Assembly (NCBI GenBank): GCA_024690885.1
Contig: JAILOI010000006.1
Coordinates: forward strand, 1-48,918
Direction of reading: 5' to 3'
Length of the DNA stretch: 48,918 bases
Origin: Lachnospiraceae bacterium
Lineage (GTDB): Bacteria > Bacillota > Clostridia > Lachnospirales > Lachnospiraceae
Position 1 is the stretch's first letter; every line of letters starts with the position of its first letter. Below the pieces are notes generated by a model that ran no database searches, had not been told where the DNA came from, and was given only the letters and a program-made list of their open reading frames with translations. This document shows, piece after piece, positions 17,039 to 25,987 of this stretch. The position numbers were made by a program, and so were the translations under genes.

Positions 17039-17896
17039 CTACTTTACGGCACCGGTTATTCCTTCTGCGAACTGCTTCTGCAATACGAAGAAAATAATCA
17101 TGGTTGGCAAGGAACAGAATAATACACCCATCATCAACAAACCGTAATCTACGGTGTATCCGTTGGATAAGTTTGCAACTAACATCTGCATGGTCATGGC
17201 GCTGTTATCGCTTAAGACCGCACGTGGCCACATGTAGGCATTCCATGCGTTCATGAAGGTGATAACTGCTGCTGCCGCATAGGTTGATTTCATAATCGGC
17301 ATATACATGCGGAAAAAGATTGCAAGCTCCGAGAGTCCGTCAATTCGTGCTGCTTCCATAATGTCTACCGGGAAGTTTCTCGAATTCTGACGGAACATCA
17401 TGATCATAAACGGGGTGGAGATTCCCGGTAAGATGAAGGCTGCCACCGTACTTAACAGATGGAAGGCAGACATCATACGAAACAGCGGAATCAAGGTTGC
17501 CACACCCGGAATCATCATGGCCAGAAGCAATATGGCAAATAACTTATCCTTCTTGGAATCGTGATACAGCTCGAATCCATATCCGGCCAGGGAGCAGATG
17601 AAGATACACAATACAGTCTGCACGCCCGCATACTTGAAGGAGTTCCACATGATATTTGCCAGTGGAGCACCGGATCCGATGGACTGCTGTAACAGGTTCT
17701 GGAAGTTATTCCATGCATTGGTTCCGAACCAGATTTTACCAACGGATACTTCATAGGAGGTATTCGTTGCTGCCGTTAACATCCAATAAATTGGGAAAAC
17801 GGAAATAAAACATACAATAATTAAAAAGATATAACTTGGAATCAACCGTCTCTGGATAGCAGAGCTGTTGCTTACTTTCTTCTTTGTCTTAGTCAC
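17039..17896 (-). CDS. Sugar ABC transporter permease (MalG-like, CUT1)
   Basis: 285-residue inner-membrane permease with six predicted helices. The EAA loop that docks the ATPase reads EAARIDGLSELAIFFRMYMP. The start is taken as GTG at 17896, whose codon overlaps the upstream permease stop (GTGACTAA) with AGGTGAT at good spacing; a GTG at 17905 would sit inside that site. The overlap implies translational coupling of the two permeases. The neighbouring LacZ suggests a beta-galactoside substrate. Confidence 0.93.
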   Translation of the reverse strand: MTKTKKKVSNSSAIQRRLIPSYIFLIIVCFISVFPIYWMLTAATNTSYEVSVGKIWFGTNAWNNFQNLLQQSIGSGAPLANIMWNSFKYAGVQTVLCIFICSLAGYGFELYHDSKKDKLFAILLLAMMIPGVATLIPLFRMMSAFHLLSTVAAFILPGISTPFMIMMFRQNSRNFPVDIMEAARIDGLSELAIFFRMYMPIMKSTYAAAAVITFMNAWNAYMWPRAVLSDNSAMTMQMLVANLSNGYTVDYGLLMMGVLFCSLPTMIIFFVLQKQFAEGITGAVK

Positions 17897-18782
17897 GCTT
17901 ATCACCTACTTTCATGTTGATGAATGCCAAGATTCCTACCAGGATGAATACCACAAATGCAAGCGCAGATGCGTATCCGAACTTGGCAACACCCTGTCCG
18001 AGGGACAAGTTCCAGATATAATGTGACATGGTGATGGTGGTGTTAGACGGGCCGCCGTTGGTTAAGTTGACGGACTCATCGAACAACTGCAAGGTTCCGT
18101 TGATGGACATGATGGCGGTCATAACGATGACCGGACGAAGCAGCGGTACGGTGATGTACCAGAAGGTCTTCCATCCGTTGGCTCCGTCAATCTTGGATGC
18201 CTCATATACGGAATACTCAATATTCTGCAAACCGGCCAGGTAGAATACCATATTGTAACCGGTCCAGCGCCAAATCAAACCGATGATGATGACGGCACGG
18301 GCGGTTGCGGTGGTTCCCAACCAGTTGATGTTTTCACTGATAATTCCCAGATTCATTAATCCGGAATTGATTAAGCCCTGGGTTGCAAACAGGGATTTGA
18401 AAATCAATGCATAGGATACAAGGGATACGGCACATGGCATGAAGACCATGGTACGGAATAATCCCCGGAACTTTAAGTCCTTGTTATTTAATATCTGTGC
18501 CAACAGGATTGCGAGAACCAACATAATCGGCACTTCGATGATCAGGTATAAGAAGGTATTGCCCATCGCGGTCAAGAACGTCTTATCCTGTAATATTCGC
18601 GCGTAATTGTGGAACAGCGGCTCCTGCCACTGCATATTTGCACTGGATCCCTTTTTCAGGGAAATAATAAACGCCTGGACCATCGGGTAGAAACTCATGA
18701 TAAAAATCAAGATTGTGGCAGGCGCCAGAAACAGCCATCCAGCTCGTTGCTGTTTCGCTTGAATGTTTCTTTCCTTACTCAA
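17889..18782 (-). CDS. Sugar ABC transporter permease (MalF-like, CUT1)
   Basis: 297-residue permease, six helices, no large periplasmic insertion. The EAA loop is EASKIDGANGWKTFWYITVP. The start is TTG at 18782 behind AAGGGGGAT. It is the upstream member of a coupled permease pair, with its last codons overlapping the next start. A hairpin between it and the binding-protein gene likely lowers permease expression relative to the binding protein. Confidence 0.93.
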   Translation of the reverse strand: MSKERNIQAKQQRAGWLFLAPATILIFIMSFYPMVQAFIISLKKGSSANMQWQEPLFHNYARILQDKTFLTAMGNTFLYLIIEVPIMLVLAILLAQILNNKDLKFRGLFRTMVFMPCAVSLVSYALIFKSLFATQGLINSGLMNLGIISENINWLGTTATARAVIIIGLIWRWTGYNMVFYLAGLQNIEYSVYEASKIDGANGWKTFWYITVPLLRPVIVMTAIMSINGTLQLFDESVNLTNGGPSNTTITMSHYIWNLSLGQGVAKFGYASALAFVVFILVGILAFINMKVGDKRD

Positions 18783-18802
18783 GATAAATCCCCCTTTCTT
18801 TT

Positions 18803-18835
18803 AAAAAACGGGGAATCGGATAGCCCGATCCCCCG
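18803..18835 (-). terminator. Partial terminator between binding protein and permeases
   Basis: On - the RNA folds as a GC-rich stem (CGGGG.ATCGG / TCCGATTCCCCG) followed by six T. Lying inside an operon, it probably lets only part of transcription continue, giving more binding protein than permease. Confidence 0.7.
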
Positions 18836-18874
18836 ATTCAATCAGTTTATACAGTTCGGTTTTGTATCTTATGA

Positions 18875-20251
18875 TTACTCTTCCATTGCGAATTCCACTT
18901 CGCTCTGGGCATTTTCAATTTCTGCATCCAGGTCTGCACCATTCTGTACGTTGGTGATCATGTTACCAACAGAGGTACGTAAGGTGTAGTGATAGTCGTT
19001 CTGCTCGATGGTTGGTACATGTGTTCCCATCTCTACGATCTTGGTGTAGATTGCCTGATCGTTGAAGAATGCAACACCTTCCTGATATACATCGGACTCT
19101 GCTGCAGATACACATGTCGTGATAACACCGCCGTTACGAAGTGCGTTATCATAAGTATCCATAGCGCCTGCTCCACCACCGAAGGTGTAAGCCAGGAATG
19201 CCTGAGCTAATTCTACCTTCTCGCAGTTTCCTGTGATGTAAAGAGAAGAACCACCGTTGGATGCATAACCTTCCTTACCGGTTAAGGTTGGGATGGTTGT
19301 AATCTCCCACTTACCACTTGCGCTCTCATTCTGCTCGATGGTTGGGATAATCCAGTTACCGTTGAATACGCCTGCTACCTGATCACCAATGATGGTTGCA
19401 TCGGTGTAGTCAGACCAGCTGTTGCTTAAGAGGATGGTTCCGTCATTTGCACCTTCTACGATGACTTCGATGATCTGCTTGAAGGTGTCGTTACCAACCA
19501 AGTTTGGCTTGCCATCTTTCCACTGGGACTGGCCTTCTGCCTGTAACATCATGTAAGGAAGATCATCACCACTGTGATCCATGGATAACAATGCATATCC
19601 GGTCTTCTCTTTCACATCTCTTGCAATCTCTAACCATCTTTCCCAAGTAATTCCGGTTACATCATCGATGGTGTATCCAGCCTCTTCCAGAACATCGATA
19701 CGATAAGCGAATACACAGGTTCCGTTATCAACCGGTGCTCCATAATGCTTGCCGTCGATGGTGCTGTAGGATAACTTCTCTGCTCCGAAGTCGTTCCAAT
19801 CAATGTCAGCGCCCTCTAAATCCTGCCAAGCATCTGGGTAGTTGGCTACATAGCTCTGAATGTAATGATCCTGGAATAATACGATATCCGGTAACTGGCT
19901 GTAATCGTTGGATGATCCTGCCAATGTTACTGCCTGCTCTACGTCGGTAGATCCGGATACGGTCTGAACCTCTAACTTGAAGTCCGGATTCTCTTTCTTG
20001 TAAGCTTCTGCTGCAGCTTCCAATGCCGGAATGTTGAAGTTTGCATCCCATGCGGATACGGTTAATGTGTTTGGATCCTCGGATGTACCGATTAACTCAA
20101 CCGGTGCTTCCTCTTCGGTTCCACCAGCAGCTGCCTCGCCTGCATCTGCTCCGTCAGTTCCTGCTGCGCTTCCGCCATTGCCACCACATGCTACAAAGGA
20201 TGTGGTTACCATTGCTGCTACCAGCATCATTGAAAGTAATTTCTTCTTCAT
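18875..20251 (-). CDS. Sugar ABC transporter substrate-binding lipoprotein
   Basis: 458-residue extracellular binding protein of the CUT1 type. A lipoprotein signal with the lipobox FVAC is followed by a Gly/Ala/Glu-rich linker and then a bilobal SBP fold. The start is ATG at 20251 behind AAGGAGGG; an upstream in-frame start at 20305 would extend the signal unnaturally. It heads the transporter genes; with LacZ downstream a lactose-like or galacto-oligosaccharide ligand is likely but unproven. Confidence 0.93.
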   Translation of the reverse strand: MKKKLLSMMLVAAMVTTSFVACGGNGGSAAGTDGADAGEAAAGGTEEEAPVELIGTSEDPNTLTVSAWDANFNIPALEAAAEAYKKENPDFKLEVQTVSGSTDVEQAVTLAGSSNDYSQLPDIVLFQDHYIQSYVANYPDAWQDLEGADIDWNDFGAEKLSYSTIDGKHYGAPVDNGTCVFAYRIDVLEEAGYTIDDVTGITWERWLEIARDVKEKTGYALLSMDHSGDDLPYMMLQAEGQSQWKDGKPNLVGNDTFKQIIEVIVEGANDGTILLSNSWSDYTDATIIGDQVAGVFNGNWIIPTIEQNESASGKWEITTIPTLTGKEGYASNGGSSLYITGNCEKVELAQAFLAYTFGGGAGAMDTYDNALRNGGVITTCVSAAESDVYQEGVAFFNDQAIYTKIVEMGTHVPTIEQNDYHYTLRTSVGNMITNVQNGADLDAEIENAQSEVEFAMEE

Positions 20252-20355
20252 CAAAAACCCTCCTTGTTTGTTCCGTGGGAAATTTGACAAGCTCTTTGTT
20301 TTCACCCTTGTTAAACTTGCACTAAAAACTCCCCTGTTCTTTCGAAGATGTGTAC

Positions 20356-20361
20356 ATTATA
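20356..20361 (-). promoter_or_regulatory. -10 element of the sugar transporter operon
   Basis: A perfect TATAAT on - (20361 to 20356), 105 bases from the binding-protein start. No acceptable -35 lies 16-18 bases upstream, as expected for a promoter that needs an activator; the AraC gene just upstream is the obvious candidate. Confidence 0.55.
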
Positions 20362-20416
20362 ACGTCTAATTATTGCTATATGTGAGTATAAATAACTCAA
20401 TTTTTTGCAAATTCGA

Positions 20417-21361
20417 CTACACTTCCTTCCCTTCCCAGCCTTTTTCAGCGGTTATGCGGAAATTTGCCAGACCGCCTTCTAGGGTCACTTCCGTCTTCTT
20501 CCACTCCACCGGCGTCTTGCCGGTAAGGCGCTTGAAATTTCGGTTAAACGTAGACGGGGTGGTGTATCCGATGTGATAACAGATATCCTCCATGGTCATA
20601 TCCCCGCGCTGAATCAGAGCACAGGCCCGATCGATGCGAATCATATTCACATAATCTAAGGGCTTCATGTTCATGCTCTCTTCAAAAATCCGGCGAAAAT
20701 GACTTTCACTTAAGCCACATACCTCTGCCAAATCAGCGATTTTGATATCCTCCCGATAGTGGTCCCCCACGTATCCGATGGCATCCCGGATGTAGGTATT
20801 AATCTTCGATGAGCGCTTCGCCTTCTCCCGTTCCTCATCCAGTCGCAGCACCTCGATGATGAAGGAATGGATATAGCCCTTCAAACTTTCCCGATAATAC
20901 AAGGGCTGTTCCCTGCATTCCTGAATGATTTTGAGAATCAGCTTTGCAAGCGCCGGATGATTCTTCACGCTTTTTAGGGTGCCGCGCTTGTTGAAAATAC
21001 GCAGCATCTCCTCGGCACTGATCTCGTCACATTTGATTTCGTTTTGGATAAAATCTTTGATATTGATAAATAGGAATTCCCACTTGCAGATATTGCCGGA
21101 ATCACTGATGGTGGTGTGTGGGATGTTCTCCGGAATGATGGTAAACATCTTGTCGGAGTAGCGATAAGAGCGGTCTTCGATGATGAGCTCACCGCTGCCG
21201 TGATAGCAGAAACCGATCTCCAGATAATTATGAAAATGGAGCATCCGTCCCATACCCAGGCCGTACTCCTGCTCCCAGCCCTTACCGAGCTTGGCCAGTA
21301 CATAGTCCCCCTTGGGTATATCATAGTAACGGAACTCCATTTTCTGCTTTTCTCTTGACAT
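20417..21361 (-). CDS. AraC-family transcriptional regulator
   Basis: 314-residue regulator. The N-terminal ~170 residues look like an AraC-type cupin sensor (YLEIGFCYHGSGELIIEDRS). The C-terminal double HTH covers IADLAEVCGLSESHFRRIFE to IGYTTPSTFNRNFKRLTGKT. The start is ATG at 21361 behind AAGGGG; a TTG at 21382 or an ATG at 21340 is possible. It is encoded just upstream of the transporter-lacZ operon and probably activates it when the sugar is present. Confidence 0.92.
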   Translation of the reverse strand: MSREKQKMEFRYYDIPKGDYVLAKLGKGWEQEYGLGMGRMLHFHNYLEIGFCYHGSGELIIEDRSYRYSDKMFTIIPENIPHTTISDSGNICKWEFLFINIKDFIQNEIKCDEISAEEMLRIFNKRGTLKSVKNHPALAKLILKIIQECREQPLYYRESLKGYIHSFIIEVLRLDEEREKAKRSSKINTYIRDAIGYVGDHYREDIKIADLAEVCGLSESHFRRIFEESMNMKPLDYVNMIRIDRACALIQRGDMTMEDICYHIGYTTPSTFNRNFKRLTGKTPVEWKKTEVTLEGGLANFRITAEKGWEGKEV

Positions 21362-21397
21362 GCCCCTTGCCCCCTTTTGCAAAAATGACTTTATTTC

Positions 21398-21426
21398 ATC
21401 ATATCACGGGGTCTGGCATAATTCAA
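21398..21426 (-). promoter_or_regulatory. Promoter of the AraC gene
   Basis: On -, -35 TTGAAT (21426-21421) and -10 TATGAT (21403-21398) with 17-base spacing; TGA before the -10 gives an extended -10. It is 36 bases from the chosen ATG. Confidence 0.65.
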
Positions 21427-21440
21427 TTTGCATAATCCAA

Positions 21441-23684
21441 TCATTCGTATATACGAAATGTCTTTCGGCCGGCTTCCTTGGCCCGATACAAGGCGCGGTC
21501 TGCCCGACGATATAAATCGCCAAAATCTCTGACTTCCTCCCCCGGCTTCTCATAGTTTAAGATGGCAATTCCGATGGAGAGGGATGTGACATTGTCGTAT
21601 CCGTTCTGCTTCAACTCTTCGTCATAATCTGTAATTAAGTTCATTGAAAACTCCGATAATGCCTCCCGGGTTGTCTCCCCCCGGTAGTAAATACAGAACT
21701 CATCACCACCCAATCTTGCAGCACAAAATACATTCTCGGACAGCTTGGATTTATACCGCTTAAGGCAGGAGGCCAAGACGATCAGCGCCATATCTCCCAC
21801 CTGATGTCCGTAAGTATCATTCACGTGTTTGAACTTATCCAAATCCACCATGAAAAAGGCGCCATTCTCCTTATTTTCAATGGCCTGCTCCATGCGATTT
21901 TCCATCCATCGACGATTATAGATTCCGGTAAGGTCATCATGATTGGAGGTCTCCAGTACCCGGTCATAGGCCTGATAATGCTCCGTTAAATCATATACCC
22001 AGAGGATATCTCCGGTATGATGCCCCTGCTCTAATACCGGCTCCACCTTCATCTCGTAGGTGTAACCATCCAATTCGATGGTACTGCTCTTTTTACGGAA
22101 GGCCTCCTCCACATAAGGAATCTTGAAGGCATCGTCGAACTTTTTGAATGCTCCAAACAAGCCATGCATGGACTCGTTGTGGTAGAGCACCTTGTGATTT
22201 CGATCCATGACCAATACACCGGTCTGTCCGCGGCTTAGAGCGCTGCTGAAGTTTACCGTAACCGAATCCAGGTAATTGTAGCGCACCAGTGCCTGGGTAA
22301 TAAAAAAGGCGGTAAACGGGATGAACAACGCCGGGATTTCGTATCCGTTGGTGATGTTCAGCGGCTTGATGATATAGGCACCCCACATGGCAATGAGGGC
22401 ATAGAGCAACAAACTGAGGCGCTTCTTCTGGGTGGTCGTTCCGTGTATGGCTGAGTATATGCCAATTCCCACATGGAGCGCACAGATGAGGGCCGAGTAT
22501 AGGACAAATCCATAGAAGACCGGTCCGTAGCCTTCGATTTCCAGACGCGGGAATGGTCCCGCCGTGGTATTGATGGACAATCCGGTATAAAACAGGTGAT
22601 TCTCTTCGTAGGTAAACAGATAGTACATGACCACCACTGTCACTACAGCCTGAATGCAGTAGAGGGTCCGTGGCATTCGCACGTGACACAGCTCCTGATT
22701 ACAGTATGTAACTGCAACAAACACCATACACAGTGCCAGATATTGCAGTTTGGTGGCAGCATAGGCGCCGGCCACATCCCCGGCAGTAATCTCCAGAAGA
22801 AATCCGAAGACGTACATGGTTCCGAAGGTCAGGAAAAAGGTAACGGATACCTGAGCTCTGGATGGACGCTGAGATAAGACGTACATCAGAAGGAAAAATC
22901 CAATTACCAGAGAAATCACGTGGGCGTGGATATAGATATCCTGCCAGGTAGCACTCGTTATGAAATACTTAATATACGCCAACACAATGAAATGGGTTGG
23001 GTAAAAGTGATAGAAGAAGATGTTGGGAATTTTGTCGCTTCCCTTCTTGCCATTGTAGAAATACAGCGGAATCAGCGCAATGACGAAGAAGATCAGGTAT
23101 ACCCGCTCCTCCACCGTCCAGTCGTATACGGAGTAGTGATACTGCTGATTGAGAATAATCATAATAATCAGTACCGTCTCCATAACGACCGTCGCAAGGG
23201 TAAAACGCTTGGCCGCCGTCTTGAAGTTTCCACTGTAGTAGAAAATAAACACGTATACAATCGGCATCACAACCCATCCACCGATGGCCATCGACACTAA
23301 AAACAAGCCGGCTACAATCAGGATGCGTGTGGTCTTCTTCCACGCCACATGCTCCATGGTCGCCAGGGCGAGCAATGCCAGCAGCAAATCAAAGATGATG
23401 TTTTGCCGATAATAATATTCCTCATGGAAAAATACATAAAACGGAATGATGGTAATAATCGCAAAGTTTACCATCCGAAAGATGTAAGCCTTCAGGTTCT
23501 TGGTATGGCGATAGCCTTCGGCCACAAAGTAACACATAATCGGCAAGGTCAATCGTCCGATGATGTGCATGAACTGTCCCAGGGGTGACATAAAATCAAC
23601 AAATCCCCAAGCGGTATGATCGATTACCATTGCAAAAATCGCAATGAGCTTTAGATGTGTTCGGTTTAATTCTAACTTCTTCAT
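21441..23684 (-). CDS. TraX - 7TM - PAS - GGDEF fusion, predicted diguanylate cyclase
   Basis: 747-residue polytopic protein. Residues about 1-235 match TraX, the family whose F-plasmid member N-acetylates pilin (HLKLIAIFAMVIDHTAWGF, GRLTLPIMCYFVAEGY). About 245-480 form further helices like the 7TM module of sensor kinases (HisKA_7TM type), followed by a PAS-like segment (GVLVMDRNHKVLYHNESM). A GGDEF domain starts at DDLTGIYNRRWMENRM; the active LGGDEF is at 658-663. No RxxD inhibitory site precedes it. The start is ATG at 23684 behind GGTGGGGGAG. It should make cyclic di-GMP in response to a signal at the membrane. It is transcribed alone, from an extended -10 just after the dtd terminator. 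Confidence 0.85.
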   Translation of the reverse strand: MKKLELNRTHLKLIAIFAMVIDHTAWGFVDFMSPLGQFMHIIGRLTLPIMCYFVAEGYRHTKNLKAYIFRMVNFAIITIIPFYVFFHEEYYYRQNIIFDLLLALLALATMEHVAWKKTTRILIVAGLFLVSMAIGGWVVMPIVYVFIFYYSGNFKTAAKRFTLATVVMETVLIIMIILNQQYHYSVYDWTVEERVYLIFFVIALIPLYFYNGKKGSDKIPNIFFYHFYPTHFIVLAYIKYFITSATWQDIYIHAHVISLVIGFFLLMYVLSQRPSRAQVSVTFFLTFGTMYVFGFLLEITAGDVAGAYAATKLQYLALCMVFVAVTYCNQELCHVRMPRTLYCIQAVVTVVVMYYLFTYEENHLFYTGLSINTTAGPFPRLEIEGYGPVFYGFVLYSALICALHVGIGIYSAIHGTTTQKKRLSLLLYALIAMWGAYIIKPLNITNGYEIPALFIPFTAFFITQALVRYNYLDSVTVNFSSALSRGQTGVLVMDRNHKVLYHNESMHGLFGAFKKFDDAFKIPYVEEAFRKKSSTIELDGYTYEMKVEPVLEQGHHTGDILWVYDLTEHYQAYDRVLETSNHDDLTGIYNRRWMENRMEQAIENKENGAFFMVDLDKFKHVNDTYGHQVGDMALIVLASCLKRYKSKLSENVFCAARLGGDEFCIYYRGETTREALSEFSMNLITDYDEELKQNGYDNVTSLSIGIAILNYEKPGEEVRDFGDLYRRADRALYRAKEAGRKTFRIYE

Positions 23685-23715
23685 AACTCCCCCACCAATA
23701 ATTCTCCGCCCCCTT

Positions 23716-23721
23716 ATTATA
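23716..23721 (-). promoter_or_regulatory. Extended -10 promoter of the TraX-GGDEF gene
   Basis: TGCTATAAT on - gives an extended -10 with no good -35, 31 bases before the ATG. It overlaps the T-tail of the dtd terminator. Confidence 0.5.
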
Positions 23722-23723
23722 GC

Positions 23724-23754
23724 AAAAACACACACATCCTCAAGGGATGTGTGT
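23724..23754 (-). terminator. Terminator of dtd
   Basis: A perfect 10-bp stem on - (ACACACATCC / GGATGTGTGT, 23754-23745 with 23739-23730), loop CTTGA, followed by a T-rich tail ending at 23724. Confidence 0.85.
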
Positions 23755-23773
23755 TGCATAATGGAACACTAAT

Positions 23774-24211
23774 CTAGCGGTCAATTACGATGGTCACCGG
23801 GCCATCATTCTCCGAGTCTACCAGCATATCGGCACCAAACTCGCCGCACTCCACGTGAAATCCCTGTTCGCGACATTCCCGAATTACCTGTTCATAGAGC
23901 GGAATGGCGAGATCCGGGCGGGCTGCATCAGAAAATCCCGGTCTCCTTGAAGAAACATCCGCATACAGGGTAAACTGGCTCACAATCAGTAAGTTGTTAC
24001 AGCCTGCATCCGTCGGATTCAAATTCATCTTGCCAGCCTCATCTTCAAACACCCGAAGGCCCATAATCCGGTCTGCCATCCAACTGGCGGTTGCTTCCGT
24101 ATCCTCCTTATGAACCCCTAATAAAACCAAAAATCCTTTTTCTATCTTACCAACCACTTCTCCATCGATGGAAACGGAGGCGTGGTTTACTCTTGTTACA
24201 ACTGCTCGCAT
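23774..24211 (-). CDS. dtd: D-aminoacyl-tRNA deacylase
   Basis: Removes D-amino acids (and Gly mischarged on tRNA-Ala) from tRNA. 145 residues, the usual size. Both active-site motifs are present: SQFTLYAD near the middle and NDGPVTI near the C-terminus, which form the dimer-interface pocket. The start is ATG behind AGGAT. It is monocistronic, between its own promoter and a strong terminator. Confidence 0.96.
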   Translation of the reverse strand: MRAVVTRVNHASVSIDGEVVGKIEKGFLVLLGVHKEDTEATASWMADRIMGLRVFEDEAGKMNLNPTDAGCNNLLIVSQFTLYADVSSRRPGFSDAARPDLAIPLYEQVIRECREQGFHVECGEFGADMLVDSENDGPVTIVIDR

Positions 24212-24252
24212 GCTTATCCTTTCTGTTGCTTCTCGCTTTTGTCCACGCCTCT

Positions 24253-24281
24253 ATTATCCAAATTGTCCCATGCCCCGTCAA
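24253..24281 (-). promoter_or_regulatory. Promoter of dtd
   Basis: On -, -35 TTGACG (24281-24276) and -10 GATAAT (24258-24253), spacing 17, 41 bases upstream of the dtd start. Confidence 0.65.
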
Positions 24282-24370
24282 TGGGTTCGGGGGAAACGCT
24301 ACTCCTTCTTTTCAACTAGAAGTTCACCAAATCTGAGACGCTTATTCTCCCATTTGGATAGAAAATCATT

Positions 24371-24376
24371 TATAAT
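24371..24376 (+). promoter_or_regulatory. -10 element for the UBA-DUF4342 gene
   Basis: TATAAT on +, 52 bases before the ATG. No convincing -35 was found at normal spacing. Confidence 0.4.
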
Positions 24377-24428
24377 ATTCCTAACAAGCTTATCTTGTAT
24401 CTCGTTTAGAGGAAAGGAGATTTTTACT

Positions 24429-24818
24429 ATGGAAATTACATTAGAAGCAGTAGAGCAGGTCATGGAGCAGACCGGCGTAGATTATAAGGCAGCCAAGCAA
24501 GCCTTGCTCGACAACGACGGAGACGTGGATGCAGCCATCAAATCCATCCAGCCTGCAACTTCCGAGTTGACGGATGACATCAAGGACTTGATGGAGAAGT
24601 TGAAAAAGAAAGTTGCCGAGGGCAATGTGGATCGCGTCCAGATTAAGAAGGACGACGAAGTGGTGTTAAGCGTTCCGGTGAATGTTGGTATCGTCGGTGG
24701 TTTGGTTGGATTAGCCGCCGCACCCTTCGCATTGATTGCCGGTTCCCTGGCTGCATTTGGATTTGGATGCCGCTTGGTAATTATGAAAAAAGACGGCACA
24801 ACAGATGAAATCGTATAG
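24429..24818 (+). CDS. UBA/TS-N domain plus DUF4342 protein
   Basis: 129 residues. The first ~45 form a UBA-like three-helix fold of the EF-Ts N-terminal type (VEQVMEQTGVDYKAAKQALL, DGDVDAAIK). The C-terminal part matches DUF4342, with a long glycine- and alanine-rich hydrophobic stretch (about 83-113) that may insert in the membrane. Function unknown. The start is ATG at 24429 behind AAAGGAG; the frame is open far upstream but without a site. It is transcribed away from dtd and ends at a terminator shared with rpsR. Confidence 0.82.
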   Translation: MEITLEAVEQVMEQTGVDYKAAKQALLDNDGDVDAAIKSIQPATSELTDDIKDLMEKLKKKVAEGNVDRVQIKKDDEVVLSVPVNVGIVGGLVGLAAAPFALIAGSLAAFGFGCRLVIMKKDGTTDEIV

Positions 24819-24822
24819 GATG

Positions 24823-24863
24823 AAAAAACACCTTCCAAAGTTTCCTCTGGAAGGTGTTTTTTT
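24823..24863. terminator. Bidirectional terminator between DUF4342 gene and rpsR
   Basis: Stem ACACCTTCCA (24828-24837) / TGGAAGGTGT (24848-24857), flanked by A-run on the left and T-run on the right, so it works for both converging transcripts. Confidence 0.9.
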
Positions 24864-24872
24864 GTGTACTTC

Positions 24873-25130
24873 TTAGTCCTGTACGTATGGCATCAATGCA
24901 ATGTGACGTGCACGCTTGATTGCTACAGTCAAAGCTCTCTGATGCTTTGCGCAGTTTCCTGTGATTCTTCTAGGAAGGATCTTACCACGCTCAGAGATGT
25001 ATCTCTTAAGCTTGTTGGTGTCCTTATAGTCGATTACATTATCTTTGCCACAGAATACGCAAACTTTCTTTCTTCTGCGCATAGGTCTACGTCTAGCGCC
25101 GTCTGGTCTGTCAGATTTATTAAAAGCCAT
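24873..25130 (-). CDS. rpsR: 30S ribosomal protein S18
   Basis: 85-residue S18, which binds the platform of the small subunit with S6. It carries CVFCGKDN and a later NCAKH, the cysteine-containing (zinc-type) form of S18. The start is ATG behind AGGAGG. It is last in the conserved rpsF-ssb-rpsR operon. Confidence 0.98.
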   Translation of the reverse strand: MAFNKSDRPDGARRRPMRRRKKVCVFCGKDNVIDYKDTNKLKRYISERGKILPRRITGNCAKHQRALTVAIKRARHIALMPYVQD

Positions 25131-25163
25131 GATTTTTCCTCCTATTCAATTCAAAAGGACTTC

Positions 25164-25598
25164 TTATGCAAATGGAAGCTCATCTTCAATTCCGTCCGGA
25201 ATATTCATGAATCCATCTCCTGCATCTGCTGTAGGTGCAGGCATATCATTGCCGCCGAAGTCACTGGATGCTGCGGAAGAGTTCTTGCTCTCAGCAAACT
25301 CCACGCTGTTAACGATAATTCTCATTCCATAGACCATCTGGCCTTCCTTGTTGGTGTAATTATCGTTCTGTAATTCACCCTCGATTACGACTTTCGTTCC
25401 CTTACGAAGATACTTCTCTACGAATTCTCCCTGCTTTCCAAAACTGGTGCAGTTGAAGAAATCTGCAGTTGGCTGACCCTCACGCTTGAATCGACGGTCT
25501 ACAGCTATGCTGTAACGTGCGACTGCTGTGTTGTTGGCTCCACCATATCTAACTTCGGGATCTCTGGTAAGTCGTCCCATCATAATAACTTTGTTCAT
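25164..25598 (-). CDS. ssb: Single-stranded DNA-binding protein
   Basis: 144 residues. An N-terminal OB fold begins MNKVIMMGRLTRDPEVRY; a Gly/Ala/Asp-rich linker leads to the acidic tip DELPFA, which recruits replication and repair partners. The tip has one extra Ala after the canonical final Phe. AAGGAG precedes the ATG. It lies between rpsF and rpsR as in most Firmicutes. Confidence 0.97.
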   Translation of the reverse strand: MNKVIMMGRLTRDPEVRYGGANNTAVARYSIAVDRRFKREGQPTADFFNCTSFGKQGEFVEKYLRKGTKVVIEGELQNDNYTNKEGQMVYGMRIIVNSVEFAESKNSSAASSDFGGNDMPAPTADAGDGFMNIPDGIEDELPFA

Positions 25599-25617
25599 AC
25601 GATCTCCTTATCCGATC

Positions 25618-25908
25618 TTACTGCTCGTCCTGACGAACAACTAAGAAACGAAGAACGTTATCCATAATACGAACATTGTCTTCGATCTCTGCAGGAGCGG
25701 TTGGCTCTGCATCGAAATGAATGAAATAATAGTAAGCTTCGTTCATCTTCTCGATCTCGTAAGCTAACTTCTGCTTACCCCAATCATCAACGTCCGTAAC
25801 AGTTCCACCAAATCTAGCAATGTATTCCTTTGCTTTCTCAACTGTGGCTGTTCTAGCATCGTCTTCGATCTTAGCGTTGACAACGAGTGCTAATTCATAC
25901 TTGTTCAT
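25618..25908 (-). CDS. rpsF: 30S ribosomal protein S6
   Basis: 96-residue S6 (MNKYELALVVNAKIEDDART; WGKQKLAYEI; EAYYYFIHF). It pairs with S18 on the 30S platform. An excellent AAAGGAGG site precedes the ATG. First gene of the rpsF-ssb-rpsR operon, served by its own promoter at 25988-26016. Confidence 0.98.
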   Translation of the reverse strand: MNKYELALVVNAKIEDDARTATVEKAKEYIARFGGTVTDVDDWGKQKLAYEIEKMNEAYYYFIHFDAEPTAPAEIEDNVRIMDNVLRFLVVRQDEQ

Positions 25909-25987
25909 TTGTTTACCTCCTTTTGGTCTTTTGGCCCTCTTCCTCCATAGAAAAGAGCAAGGATATTTTCATATACCACGAATTGAT

